From positions 77,987,560 to 78,051,559 of the forward strand of contig OY986438.1 of NCBI GenBank assembly GCA_963920525.1: a stretch of DNA of 64,000 nt. The letters run 5' to 3'. How positions within the stretch are numbered: the first letter of the stretch is position 1; each line of letters opens with the position of its first letter. The DNA comes from Dichetophora obliterata (Eukaryota; Arthropoda; Insecta; Diptera; Sciomyzidae). Under the pieces are notes generated by a model. The model did no database searches and had not been told where the DNA came from. It saw nothing but the letters and a program-made list of their open reading frames with translations. Shown in pieces: positions 11,119 to 23,599 of the stretch. Both the position numbers and the translations under genes were made by a program.

Positions 11119-12628
11119 GGGCCGCTTTCTCAATGTCCGGTTAAGCACTAATCAGAACTTTAACCAGCACTTAGAAAAAAAGCCCTTTCTCAATGTTCGG
11201 TTAAGGTTGAACTGTCAGTTAAGTGCTGATTAAGTTAACGGCAAGTTGTGGTTTCGGTTAGCGCCATTTTAGGGAAAATGATTTCGAAGATGCTGTCAAA
11301 CTTTAAAATTTAAGATGACGGATAGAGTTGCCACCTAGATTTTTTTATTTTTGCGAATTCTTGTAATTTTGAAATTCTGACAACGGATTTGATTTCGAAT
11401 ATAATGTCACAGTTTTAAAATTTAAGATGGAGGTTAGGGTTGCCACATAAATTTTTACCACAGTATTGCCACCTAATAATATGTATTTTTAAGAGTTTTA
11501 AACATCATTTATCAGTGTTAAGGGGTGATTTTGAATCTAAAGTCCGAATTTTAAAATTCAAGATGGTGGATAGGGTTGCCACCTTATTTTTTTTAGTTTT
11601 ATAAATTCGGGGCCAGCAAAAAAAAATGATATACCAAATATGGGTCGCTGAATCCGAATCCGTTGTCAGAATTTCAAAATTATAAAATTTTGAAATAATA
11701 GGGTTGCCACCTAATTATATGTCTTCTCAGTAGTTTTAAACGTCATTTATCAGTGTTAAGGGGTTGCTGATTCCGAATTTAAGGTCAGAATTTTAAAATT
11801 CAAGATGGTGGATAGGGTTGCCACCTTAATTTTTTGCATTTTCATGAATTCGGGGCTGGCAAAAAAAATTGGTACATCAAAAATGGGTCGCTGAATCCGA
11901 ATCCGTCGTCAGAATTTCAAAATTATAAAATTTTGTAATAATAGGGTTGCCACCTAATAATATATATTTTCACGAGTTTTAATCGACATTTATTAGTGTC
12001 ATTTATAAAGTCAGAATTTTAAACTTTGCCAGCACCGAATTTATAAAACTAAAAAAAATTAAGGTGGCAACCCTGTCCACCATCTTGAAGTTTAAAATTC
12101 TGACCTTAAATTCGGAATCAGCAACCCCTTAACACTGATAAATGACGTTTAAAACTACTGAAAAGACATATAATTAGGTGGCAACCCTATTATTTCAAAA
12201 TTTTATAATTTTGAAATTCTGACAACGGATTCGGATTCAGCGACCCATATTTGGTGTATAATTTTTTTTTGCCGGCCCCGAATTTATAAAACTAAAAAAA
12301 ATTAAGGTGGCAACCCTATCCACCATCTTGAATTTTAAAATTCTGACTTTAGATTCGAAATAAGCGATCCCTTAACACTGATAAATTACGTTTAAAACTA
12401 TTGAAAAGACATATAATTAGGTGGCAGCACAAAATCAAAAAATTTGTAAACACGAGACAGCTGATATGATGTTTTTACGTATTCACAATTCAAAAATTCA
12501 CAATTAGTCATCTAACCGACAGTTGCTTAACCAGCACCTGGTGAAATCAAAATTATTTTTTTAGCTATCGTATGGTTAGCTAAGTCCTGGTTAAGAGCTA
12601 GACTAACCGGACATTGAGAAAGTGGCCC
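11119..12628. mobile_element. PIF/Harbinger-like foldback element, TTA duplication
   Basis: The ends are inverted copies, GGGCCGCTTTCTCAATGTCC at the left and its near-complement at the right, with TTA directly outside both ends (11116-11118 and 12629-12631). A 3-bp TTA/TWA duplication is typical of PIF/Harbinger elements. There is no transposase. The inside holds several copies of a unit containing GATAGGGTTGCCACCT. The copies run one way from about 11290 to 12000 and the opposite way from about 12040 to 12430, so the element can fold on itself. A neighbouring repeat copy at about 12793 keeps an uninterrupted TTAAAAGATCAC, giving the empty site. Confidence 0.85.
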
Positions 12629-12930
12629 TTAAAAGATCACATTGCAATCTTATAATAACTAAACATTATTTTAGAACTATGTTCACTATAAAACACCTTG
12701 TATGAGCATTGCAATTTTCTGCATTTGGAGCCTCGACTTGTCCTTTGTATTTTTTTAAAGTACTCAACTAATTTTGATTTTTGATACTTCACTTAAAAGA
12801 TCACATTTCTAATAATAAGAAACATTTTTTCTTAGGTTTACTTTCACATAAAAAAGGAATAATTACAGTTTACGAACCAAGCTTAAGTAATTTTTTCTTA
12901 TTTTTATTGAACGAATTTGGGTCTCCTTAC
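12629..12930. repeat. direct repeat copies, ~166-bp period
   Basis: CTTAAAAGATCACATT occurs at about 12627 and again at about 12793. The text between includes the GCAATTTTCTGCATTTGGA block shared with 11035-11118. At least two and probably three diverged units are present. Function unknown; no coding potential. Confidence 0.6.
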
Positions 12931-13117
12931 AGCCCTATTCTGGCAAATTAACAATTGTTAACCAGTATTTTTTATATTTCTTTATGTTTGTTGTTTTCAA
13001 AACAAAATTTGAAGCTCAAAAAACAAAATTTTTTAATGAAATTGGCAATAACTGAAAAGTAGTTAAAAATTTTTATTAAAATTTGTTATTTTTGAGCATC
13101 AATTTCAGAATAGGACT
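12931..13117. mobile_element. MITE, AGYCCTATTCTG family
   Basis: Starts AGCCCTATTCTGGCAAATTA and ends in an inverted tip CAGAATAGGACT. Next to the left tip is the self-complementary TAACAATTGTTA, then AAACAAAATTTGAAGCTCAA, shared with the element at 40765-41016. Non-autonomous, about 187 bp. No target duplication was identified. Confidence 0.65.
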
Positions 13118-14417
13118 CTTAGTCTAAAAGTGTAAAAAATGTCGGTTTCGAATGGTTTAGGAGATAAAAAACCATTACCATTTCAAGCCTATTTTTAACA
13201 CTCCGTAAACGGGAAAATCATTTTATCTGCAATTAATCCTACCTCATTACATTAAATTCGTGGTTACTAAAAAAATTACCATTTCAAACTTATTCAAACT
13301 TATTATTTTCTCTCAAGTTTAACATCGGCTTCGTTGTCAAAGTACTTCTAGATATAATTCTTTTTTTATTTAATAGGATTTCATATAATTTTAGGCATAA
13401 TTTAAAATTCAGTGCAAAATTTGGAATACTTTTAGCCAAAGTTAATTATTTTAACTATTTTTCCTGAAAAATAAGTATTAAGGGCTTCTAATTCCAAATC
13501 TGACAAATTAATGGCCGCTCTCATTTAATTTAGGAGTTATAGAGGTCCAAAGTTGAAAAAAATGGAAAAAATAATTTGGGACTTTCAGCTTAATATATAT
13601 CAAAACATGAAAATCGCGCGATTTTTATACAAAATTTTCTCCTGCGGCCCTTTTTGCATTCATATTCACATTACGTATGTGTATAACTACTTTCAAAAAC
13701 TTAACAAAAAACAATTTTAGCTAAAAGTAAAATACTACCAAGATGTCAAGAGTGTAGAAGCTATTTTCAACTTTTACGAAGCAATCGAGGTGATTTTGAA
13801 TTAATTTTTTAATGAATTTTTATCTTCTAAACCATAGGAGACAAAATTGTTTCACCTTTTGCATTGAGAAGGCTAAAAATCATAGATAACAACTTGCATC
13901 TTGTTTTTTCCGAAGTAAAATGTGTATAAGAAAAACTACAATTATTTATCTAAAAAACGCAATTTCGTTGCATTTTATTTCCTAAACCATAAGAGACCAA
14001 CCATTTCATTTACGAGGCGATATGAAAAAAAGGAGATATGAAAAAATACAAAAAAAAAGGAGGTGTGGGCGCTAAAGTTAAATTATTCCTAATTTTATTT
14101 TGTGCGATATTTTATTCTTTGTTGTGGATTTATTTTATTCAACACACTTTATATTTTGCACTGAATTTGCACTAATCCACTCGAGACAGACACTTTTTTT
14201 TGCACATTTGGACTAAGGAGGCCAAAATACGTTTAATAAAAATAAGAAAAAAAATATTTACGCGTAAGCCGTAAACTGCACTCATGTCACCATTTGAAAG
14301 CGGCCTTGGACTTAGGTGCTCCAAATACACGTTAAGACAAAAAACAGGACTACGGATACTATAGTAATATTATTATAAATCTACGATAAAAACACATAAG
14401 AACAGTCATTTACTTAC
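13118..14417. other. AT-rich non-coding stretch
   Basis: No supported gene. A phrase about 'cctaaacca' followed by 'aggagacaaa' recurs near 13835, 13980 and (weakly) 13150, suggesting an old diverged repeat of roughly 140-150 bp. The segment just before 14417 could be intronic to the THAP-like exon that follows on the minus strand. Confidence 0.4.
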
Positions 14418-14515
14418 CTTTCACAATTTTTCGGCAACGATCCATTTGGAAACTTAAATACGGGTCCTCCTTCTGGACATCCCATGGCACATTTCCGCTG
14501 CATTTTCCTCTCCAT
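14418..14515 (-). other. possible THAP-like zinc-finger first exon
   Basis: On the minus strand an ATG at 14515 opens a frame of 32 codons that runs into a consensus splice donor (AAAG|GTAAGT at 14418/14417). The peptide has a C-x3-C pair (KCAMGC), then FKFPNG, then a later cysteine (NCE). This resembles the N-terminal part of a THAP domain (C2CH zinc finger, found in host proteins and in P-element-type transposases). No second exon is recognisable to the left, so it may be a lost or distant gene. Family call tentative. Confidence 0.3.
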
Positions 14516-14858
14516 CTGAATAAACAAATTAAATATTTGTTAGAAATGCACTTTTAATAATTTGAAACTCAATTAAGTTTTAAGAAAAACTATTAAATTA
14601 TTATTGTCAAAAAGCTTAAGAAAAATTTCAGAAACTTATCTTAAGGAATCAGCGAATTCTTCTGAGGTGAAATCGTCTGAAACAGTTAAAAAGTAAGAAC
14701 AGTTCTTGAGAATTTCATGTTCAACATATCCAGAAAATATTACGGGCTAGGTGAGTTAACATATAAAATATTACCGCTCGGGTGAGTTTCCTCGAGATTT
14801 TACTACCACAATTATACATTTTGTGATAGTATTGGTTAAAATTTGACAGAAATCGAAC

Positions 14859-15370
14859 ATAGTGCTATAGCATGATACAAAGAACGACAGATAAAATATT
14901 GCGCATGTCCGCCATCTTTGCTGTGACGTGCAAGGTGCTCCTTGGTTAAAACGTAGTCACAATTTATTCATAGGGTATTAAGATTTTAAAATGCCTACAT
15001 TTTCTTATGAAAACTTGTTTTACTGATATGAAATAAATATTGTTATATAAAGCACATGTCCAAAATAAAGTAAATATATTTTTTAGTACTGTTTGTGAAG
15101 AAAAATTTGCATATTTTGTAGGGGTGCTTTTTCCCCTTTTTACCGATTTACACAAAAAGCGGCTACGTTGCTTGATGTGCTTGACAGAATTTCGACAGTT
15201 TGTTCGTTTTCATTTTGCTATCTTCGTCACTTTTCTACATTTTCTTTTGAATGTATTCATCAAGTGTCACATTTGACGAGCACCGATGACGAGGTGCGCA
15301 GTAAATTTTGTTTGTTGCGCCGGGAATACTTTACCTGTAGCTCTTTGTATCATGGTGCTATAGTGCATAG
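14859..15370. mobile_element. TIR element or MITE, ~0.5 kb
   Basis: The left end AGTGCTATAGCATGATACAA and the following ~25 bases reappear inverted at about 15316-15370 (CTTTGTATCATGGTGCTATA), with scattered mismatches and a 2-base offset. The interior is AT-rich with no transposase. Target duplications were not found. Confidence 0.55.
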
Positions 15371-15432
15371 CCCTCTCCTACGGAGTTTCCCATCTCTTTA
15401 TCTCTGACATCGGTTCGTCATTGTCATATAAC

Positions 15433-16524
15433 TCAACGCAAATAACCATTTTTTTCTTTTATTTGTAATCCTTTGATATTTACGAATGCAACTTTTATGA
15501 TATTGTTTTCTTCAGAAAAGTTTAAATTTTTTTTTTTTCGTTCATTTTCATTAAGGTTACCACAAATACTACCAGGGTCACAAAACTCTTTAAAATTTAA
15601 CACAAAATTGCAAAACTTAAATTGTTTTTTAATATTTATAGATTTCAAAATGTTTATTCTATTGTTTGAAGTATATCCGCATTTTTTGAAAGTTTGATGT
15701 TTTGCCTCAAAACGCATTGAATTGGTGGCAACTATGGGACTAATATTTTCGATTATCCTCGGATAGTGTGTTAAAAAGTGAAATCTTGGCTTTAAATAAG
15801 ATTAAGATATTTCAATGTACAAGGCATTGTGCTCGGCTATCAGCTTTTGAAAATATTTTGCAGAATTAGGATGATTTCTTTTTCTAAAACTCAAGGAAAT
15901 AATTTCTCTAAGATATAGAAATAGTTTCCATTCCTGGGACGAAGTAGGCACTAAATCACCAATTAGGAACGGAAAATAGAGAACTAAAATATACATCTTG
16001 GAAGCCAATAACTTCAATTTAGTTTTAGAAAGGCAATTTGAATTAAAAAGAGGTTATTTTTTTGTTCACACACCAAAACTAAAAACTTCAATACGAAAAT
16101 TAAGTTGCTGCAAGGAAAAATATTTCTGGTTGAAAATGAATATTTTAAGAATTAACAACAAATCATAATGACAAACACCGTCGAGAAGGTCATGCATACA
16201 ATCTTCTACAAAATTCTCAACAACATGAAAAATTGCTAATGAGTTCCAAATAGAGTATTCTTTAATTCCAGTAGTTGTTACATTTTTAGTTTTACCATCC
16301 TCTTCAGAGTTGGTAATGTTTCGTAAATTAGCCTTTTGTTCTACTGTTATGAGTTTCATATTTTGATTATTGGATTTGCAAAGACGGCAATAGTGTGTAG
16401 AGCTAAAGCATTCTGTAAAACCTAAAATAGAGTTTAACCCCAAGTTATCACCAGTAATTACACAAGGTATCAGTTTGACTAATGTATAATTTTTGTAACT
16501 AATTTGAATTCCATCGTTTTGCAA
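15433..16524 (-). pseudogene. decayed transposase-like gene (MHDLLDG family)
   Basis: Three minus-strand frames belong to one protein in order: 16524-16066, 16017-15802 and 15717-15433. The first has GDNLGLNSILGF, a cysteine pair in YCRLCKS, and ENFVEDCMHDLLDGVC. The second has IGDLVPTSSQEWKLFLYLRE. The third has MRFEAKHQTFKKC and IKKQFKFCNFV. I know this arrangement (MHDL.EG, IGDLV..W..FL..LREI, RFEAKH) from a large family of uncharacterised, transposase-like proteins in insects and other animals, sometimes with N-terminal C2H2 fingers. Stops and frameshifts near 16050 and 15750 break it. Transposase function is inferred, not shown. Confidence 0.6.
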
Positions 16525-16740
16525 ACTGTTTAGCTTATCTATCAGACTTTAAAATTTATTTATTTATTTATATTATGAGATTTATACAATAGCATGCTGA
16601 AATCCGGCGCGTTGCTGCCACTCTCCCTTGTCAAACGCCCATAAAATGTTATCAGTTAAACGTCATGTCTAAATTGAGGTCGAATACTGAACTCCGAGAC
16701 TGCGAACTATATCTACAAAGCTATTCGATATAACAAATTT

Positions 16741-18000
16741 GGGTTGTATGGGAAGTGCCACGCCCTCTTGATCACCGCTCATAGAATGTTATCAATTAAA
16801 CTGCATGTTTACATGAAGGTCTATTACCGAATTCCAAAACTGTGCGACATATAACTCCAAAACTATTCGATAGCACAAATTAAGGTTGTATGGGAGGTGC
16901 CACTCCCCTTTTACCAACGCCCATAAAATTTTACCAATGAAACTGCATGTGTAAATTGAGGTCGAACACTGAATTCCGAGGCTGAGTTACCTATAACTCC
17001 AAAGCTATTCGATATCGGAAATTTGGGTTAAGTTGGAGGTGTCACGTCCCCCCGACAAACTCTAAAAAATTTTATCAGTAAATCTGCACGCTTAAATTTT
17101 GGTCGAATACTGAATTCCGACGCTGTGCGACCTTGAACTCCAAAGCTATTCGACATCACAAATTTTCGTTGTATGGGAGGTGCCACTCCCCCTTAATCAT
17201 CGCTCATAAAATGCAATCAATGAAACTGCATGTGTACATTGAGGTCCAATACTGAATTCAAAAACTGTGCGACCTATAACCCCAAAGCTATTTGATATCT
17301 CTAATTTGGGTTAAATAGGAGGTTTCACGTCCCTTTGTCATACGCCCATAAAATGTAATTAATGAAACTGCATGTTTAAATTGAGGTCGAGTACTGAATT
17401 CTGACGCTTTGCGACCTATAACTTTAATGGCATTCGATATCGCAAATGTATGTTAAATGGGTGGTGCCACGCCCTTCTTACCAATGAACATAACATTAAA
17501 TCAATGAAACTGCATGTGTACATTGAGGTCGAATACTGAATTCCGGTGTTGTGCGACCTATAACTCCAAAACTATTTGATAGCACAAAGTTGGGTTGTAT
17601 GGGAAGTGCCACTCCCCTTTGCCCTACGCCGACAAAATCTAAGTATTAAAAGTGCATGTATAAATTTAGGTCGAATACCGAATTCTTACGCTGTCAACCT
17701 ATAACTTCAAAGCAATACGATATCGCAAATTTGGGTTGTAAGCGAAATGTCACGCCCCCCTGTCCAAAGCCCATAAAATAAAATCATTGAAACTGCAGGT
17801 GTAAATCGAGGTCAAAAACTGAATTCCAAAGCTGTGCGGCCTATAACTTCAAAGCTATCCGATATCGCAAATTTTGGTCGCATGGGAGGTGCCCCTCCCC
17901 CTTGTCCACTACCATAAAATTTCATCACTGAAACGGTACGTCTAAATTGTGATTTCTAAGCTGTGCGACCCATAACTTTAAAGCTAGTCGATAACACAAA
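16741..18000 (+). repeat. ~142-bp diverged tandem array (9 units)
   Basis: The phrase GGGTTGTATGGGAGGTGCCA, with variants, starts at about 16741, 16883, 17025, 17166, 17308, 17449, 17592, 17733 and 17875, a steady spacing of 141-143 bp. Each unit also has ATAAAATGT, GAAACTGCATGTGTAAATTG, GAATTCC, TGTGCGACCTATAACTCCAA and ATTCGATAT. Units differ by many substitutions, so the array is old, yet its period has held. Confidence 0.85.
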
Positions 18001-19122
18001 TTTTTAATATATTTCTGGGAGGTAAAAGGGGCTGTGGCATTTCTTCTTAAACTATTTCGTACTCAAAGCAAAGCTATTTACAAAATTTGAGCTCAATCGG
18101 ACCAATAGTTTCGAATAATTTTGATATTTTCTTAAAAGTAGGCGTAGATGAAGTGTAACACTACCGTTTTTATTGAAGTTAATGACGGTTATCATACGAA
18201 CTTATTTACCAAATTTTAACTTAATACGACCAAAACCGTCTAAAATATAGCATTTTTATTGATTTGTGGGTGCAGTTACGAACAAACCCATAGAAGGAAG
18301 TATCCAATTTGGTCCAGTCGTTTTCAAGTTTTAAGCATCCGAACAAATCACGATTCATTTTTATATATACAGATATTGATTTGTGGGCAGTAAAAGTGGG
18401 CGTGAAAACATTTATGTATCGTGATTGTCTCTTGGAGCACCTACACAGAACACTACACAGCACCTACACTCCGGAATTGTCATGATTTCGAAAAGGTGGG
18501 CGTATATATATATTGCGACCACGCCCATTTTTTGTACAGTTACTGACAGAAACCATCTGAACAAAATTACTAAATCTTAGTTTTTTACGATTGAAACCGT
18601 TTGATATATATCCTTTATTTGGTTTGTAGTCGATAGCGCAAATTTGTCTTGTATGGGAGATACCACGCCCCTCGTCCAAACGTTACCAACCTCACAGGAA
18701 CACTCACTCTCATCGGCAGACATTGTTCTGCCACAGACCGCCTTACTGCCATATACGAAAATGTCAAGAAATGCCAAATATATTCACCATTTTCAGTATA
18801 GCTGCCGAAAGTAGCCATATGCACTAAATAACCAAATATAGCATTTTTGTTGTTTTGGAAGCGGTAAAAAGGGGTGCGGCAAAATATTTCCCTTGAGCCA
18901 TCTCGTAATCGAAACAAATGGACTTCCCAAATTTCAGCTCAATTTGGGTTAAGCCTGGCGCACTTTACTTCACTCGACGCTAATTCCCCGAAAAGTGAGT
19001 CCCACTAAAGTGGGACTGGCCTATTTTTAGTGCACTTACCGAGAGTAACCATATGAACTGAATTACAAAATTTTTGTCTAATACGACCCAAACCGTTGAA
19101 AGAAAACGTTTTCATTGGTTTG

Positions 19123-19760
19123 TGGGCGGTAAAAGGGGGGCGTGGATACCAATTTTTAGTACAGTTGCTGACAGTAACCGTACAAACTAAGTTAACATTT
19201 TAGCTCATTCGACCCAGTAGTCAATTTTAGTGATTTCTCAAAAAGTGGGTGTGGCTATATAGCGATGACGCCTTTTTTAGTACAGTTGCCGAAAGTAACC
19301 ATACAAACTAAGGTATTACATGTTAGTTTCATACGGCCAAAACTGCTTGAAATATGGCATTTTCACTGATTTTTGGGCGCAAAAAGGGGCGTGGAAACCA
19401 ATTTTTCGTACAGTTACTGTCAGTAACTACACAAACCAAAGTACCAAATTTAAGTCTTATACGACCAAAACCGTCTGAAATAAACAATTTTTATTTATTT
19501 GTGGGCGGTAAAAGGGGGCGTGAAAACCCATTTTTAGTACAGTTGTTGACAGTAACCGTACATACTAAATTACAAAATTTTAGCCTTATACGACTCAAAC
19601 CGACTGAAATATAACATATTCATTGATTTGGGGGCGGTGGCAAAAATTTTTCCTCAACCATCTCGTACCTGAAACAAATCGACTGCCAAAATTTCAGGTC
19701 AATCGGTTCAGTAGTTTTGGAGTCTATAGGTATCACACAGCCAGACACACATCGTTTTGC
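19123..19760 (+). repeat. ~127-bp diverged tandem array
   Basis: GGGCGGTAAAAGGGGG-like cores occur at about 19123, 19246 (variant), 19375, 19503 and 19630, a spacing of 123-129 bp. Each is followed by GTACAGTT..GACAGTAACC, ACTAA.., and ATACGACC.AAACCG. The array recurs in the other units of the block. Confidence 0.8.
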
Positions 19761-20264
19761 TTTATATATATATAGATATTGATTTGTGGGCGGTAAAAGT
19801 TGGCGTGAAAACATTTATATATAATGACCGCCTCTTGAAGCACCTACACAGTAAGTTTCACTGTAAAAATGTGTTGAACTCCGGAATTGCCACGATTTCG
19901 AAAAAGTGGGCGTATTTATATTACGACCACGCCCATTTTTTGTAAAGTTACTGACAGTAACCATCTGAACAAAATTACTAAATCGTAGTTTTTTCCGATT
20001 GAAACCGTCAGATATATATCCTTTTTTTGGTTTGCGATCGATAGCGAAAATTTGGCTTGTATGGGAGGTACCACGCCCCCTTGCCCAATCGCTACCAAAC
20101 CGCACAGGAACACTCTCAAGATGTGGCTTCAGTTTCCCTAAAAATTTCATAAAGATCGGTTCAGCGGTTTTGGAGTCTATACGTGATATAGCCACATACC
20201 CACATACCCACATACCCACATATCCACATACCCACATACATCATCCAATTTTATATATATACTA

Positions 20265-23200
20265 GCTGAAACCCGGCGCGTTGCTGCCACTCTCCCTATT
20301 CAAACGCCCATAAAATGTTATCAGTTAAACAGCATGTCTAAATTGAGGTCGAATACTGAATTCCGAGACTGTGCGACCTATATCCACAAAGCTATTCATA
20401 TCCTATATCCTATAACCTATATCCACAAAGCATAGAATGTAATCAATTAAACTGCATGTGTACATGGAGGTCGAATACCGAATACCAAAACTGTGCGACA
20501 TATAACTCCAAATATATTCGATAACACAAATTTGGGTTGTATGGGAGGTGCCACTCCCCTTTACTTACGCCCATAAAATTTTACCAATGAAACTGCATGT
20601 GTAAATTGAGGTCGAATACTGAATTCCGAGGCTGACCTATAACTCCAAAGCTATTCGATATCGCAAATTTGGGTTAATTTGGAGGTGCCACGCCCCCGAC
20701 AAACTCTAAAAATTTTTATCAGTAAATCTGCATGCGTAAATTTTGGTCAAATACTGAATTCCGATGCTGTGCGACCTATAACTCCAAAGCTATTTGATAG
20801 CACAAAGTTGGGTTGTATAAGAAGTGTCACTCCCCTTTTCCCTACGCCCATAAAATGTAGGAAATGAAAGTGCATGTATAAATTTAGGTCGAATACCGAT
20901 TTCTTACGCTGTCAACCTATAACTTCAAAGCAATTCGATATTGCAAATTTGGGATGTAAGGGAGATGTCAGGCCTCCCTGTCCAACGCCCATAAAAAAAA
21001 ATCATTGAAACTGCATGTGTAAATTGAGGTCAAAAACTGAATTCCAAAGCTGAATTCCTATAAATTCAAAGCTTTTCGATATCACCAATTTGGGTTGTAT
21101 GAAAGGTGCCCCTCCCCCTTGTCCAACTCCCATAAAATTTCATCACTGAAACGGTACGTCTAAATTGTGGTCGAATACCGAATTTCTAAGCTGTACAACC
21201 CATAACGTTATTCGATAACACAAATTGTTTTTATATTAATGGGAAGTAAAAGAAGGTGTGGCATTTCTTCTTAAACCATCTCGTACTCAAAGCAAAGCCA
21301 CTTACAAAATTTGAGCTCAATCGGACCAATAGTTTCGGAGTATTGTGATATTTCCAAAAGTAGGCGTAGATGAAGTGTACAACGGCCGTTTTTATTAAAG
21401 TTAGTGACAGTCATCATAAGAACTTATTTACCAAATTTTAATTTAATACGACCAAAATCTTATTAAATATAGCATTTTTATTGATTTGTGGACGATGAAA
21501 GGGGTGTGGCATTACTTTTTTCCTAAACCTTTGCGTAGCAGTTACGAACAAACCAGTAGAAGGAAGTATCCTATTTGGTCTAGTCGTTTTCAAGTTTTAA
21601 GCATCCGAACAAATCACGATTCATTTTTATATGTACAGATATTGATTTGTGGGCGCTAAAAGTGGGCGTGAAAACATTTATGTATCGTGACTGCCTCTTG
21701 GAGCACCTACACAGAAAGTTTCAGTATAAAAATGTGTAGAACTCCGGAATTGCCATGATTTCGAAAAAGTGGGCGTATATATATTGCTACGAAAAAGTGA
21801 TTTTTGTACAGTTACTGACATTTACCATCTGAACAAAATGATAATATCTTAGCTTTTACGATCGAAAGCGTCTGATATATATCCCTTATTTGGTTTGTGG
21901 TCGATAGCGCAAATTTGGCTTGTATGGGAGGAACCACGCCCCCTCGTTCAAACGTTACCAAACCTCACAGGAACAATATATCTCCTCGGCAAACGTTGTT
22001 CTGCCACAGACCGCCTTACTGCCATACACAAAAATGTCAAGAAATGTCAAATATATTCACCATTTTCAGTATAGCTGCCAAAAGTAGCCATGTGCACTAA
22101 ATAACCACATTTTAGTCTAATACGATTAAAACCGTGCGAAATATAGCATTTTTGTTGTTTTGCAAGCGGTAAAAAGGGGTGCGGTAAAATATTTCCCTTG
22201 AGCCAACTCGTAATCGAAACAAATCGACTGCCCAAATTTCAGCTCAATTTAGGTTAAGCCTGGCAAACTTTACTTCACTGACACTAACTGGACGCTAACT
22301 CCCCGAAAAGTGAGTTTAACTAAAGTAGGGCAGGCCTATTTTTAGTGCACTTGCCGAGAGTAACCATATGAACTGAATTACAAAATTTTTGTCTAATACG
22401 ACCTAAACCGTTGAAATAAAACGTTTCCATTGGTTTGTGGGCGGTAAAGGGGGGGCGTGGAGACCAAATTTTAGTACAGTTGCTAACAGTAACCGTACAA
22501 ACTAAGCCAACATTTTAGCTCAATCGACCCAGTAGTCAATTTTGATGGTTTCTTAAAAAGTGGGTGTGGCTATATAGCGATGACGCCCTTTTTTAGTACA
22601 ATTGCCGAAAGTAACCATACAAACTTAAGTATCATATGTTAGTCTCACACGGCCAAAACTGCATGAAATATAGCATTTTCACTGATTTGTGGGCGCAAAA
22701 GGGGGCGTGGAAACCAATTTTTCGCACAGTTACTGTCAGTAGCTTCACAAACCAAAGTACCAAATTTAAGTCTCATACGACCAAAACCGTCTGAAATAAA
22801 CCATTTTCATTTATTTGTGGGCGGTAAAAGGGGGCGTGGAAACCCATTTTTAGGACAGTTGTCGACAGTAACCGTACATACTAAATTACAAAATTTTAAC
22901 CATATACGACCCAAACCGACTGAAATATAACATTTTTATTTATTTGGGGGCGGTAAAAGGGGGGTGTGGCAAATTTTTTTCCTCAACCATCTCGTACCTG
23001 AAACAAATCGACTGCCAAAATTTCAGGTCATTCGGTTCAGTAGTTTTGGAGTCTATAGACATCACACAGCCAGACACACATCGTTTTGCTTTATATATAT
23101 ATAGATATTGATTTGTGGGCGTTAAAAGAGGGCGTGAAAACATTTATAAATTGTGTTCGTCTCTTGGAGCACCTAAACAGCAAGTTTCACTGTAAAAATG

Positions 23201-23583
23201 TGCAGAACTCCGGAATTGCCATGATTTCGAAAAAGTGGGCGTATTTATATAACGACCACGCCCATTTTTTGTACAGTTACCGACAGTAACCATCTGAACA
23301 AAATCAACAAATCTTAGTTTTTTACGATTGAAACCGTGAGATATTTTTCTTTTTTTTTTGTTTGTGATCGATGGAGCAAATTTGGCTTGTATGGGAGGTA
23401 CCACGCCCCCTTCTCCAATCGTTACGAAACCTCACAGGAACACTCTCAAGATGTGGCTTTATTTACCCTGAAAATTTCATAAAGATCGGATCAGCGGTTT
23501 TGGAGTCTATACGTGATATAGCCACATACCCACCCACATACCCACATACCCACATACATACATCCATTTTTATATATATAGAT
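20265..23583 (+). repeat. long non-coding repeat, unit 2
   Basis: Same layout as unit 1: it starts GCTGAAACCCGGCGCGTTGC and ends with CCCACATA repeats and TATATATAGAT. It has fewer 142-bp repeats than unit 1 and the same middle and terminal parts (for example the GGGCGTGAAAACATTTAT and GCACCTA segments). Direct head-to-tail junction with unit 1 at 20264/20265. Confidence 0.75.
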
Positions 23584-23599
23584 AAACAGCGGGGAAGAT

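Larger units (their letters stand above)
16595..20264 (+). repeat. long non-coding repeat, unit 1 (full)
   Basis: Begins GCTGAAATCCGGCGCGTTGC and ends in a CCCACATA microsatellite and TATATATA. The same start occurs at 20265 and, inverted, ends at 28617. The first third is an array of ~142-bp repeats, the second half an array of ~127-bp repeats rich in GGGCGTGG and GGGCGGTAAAAGG, and the end has CAATCGGTTCAGTAG and ACACAGCCAGACACACATCG. No long frame: the short frames here spell the same peptides over and over because of the internal repeats. Likely a non-autonomous mobile repeat of unassigned class. Confidence 0.75.

Noticed and set aside
20190..20240. CRISPR-like array from the CCCACATA repeats
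   Set aside because: The units are contiguous 8-base microsatellite repeats without spacers, in a eukaryotic context.
16595..23583. Helitron origin for the long repeat units
   Set aside because: I looked for a 5' TC start and a CTRR end after a short hairpin. The starts read GCTGAAAC and the tails are TATATATAGAT, so I cannot support it from sequence alone.
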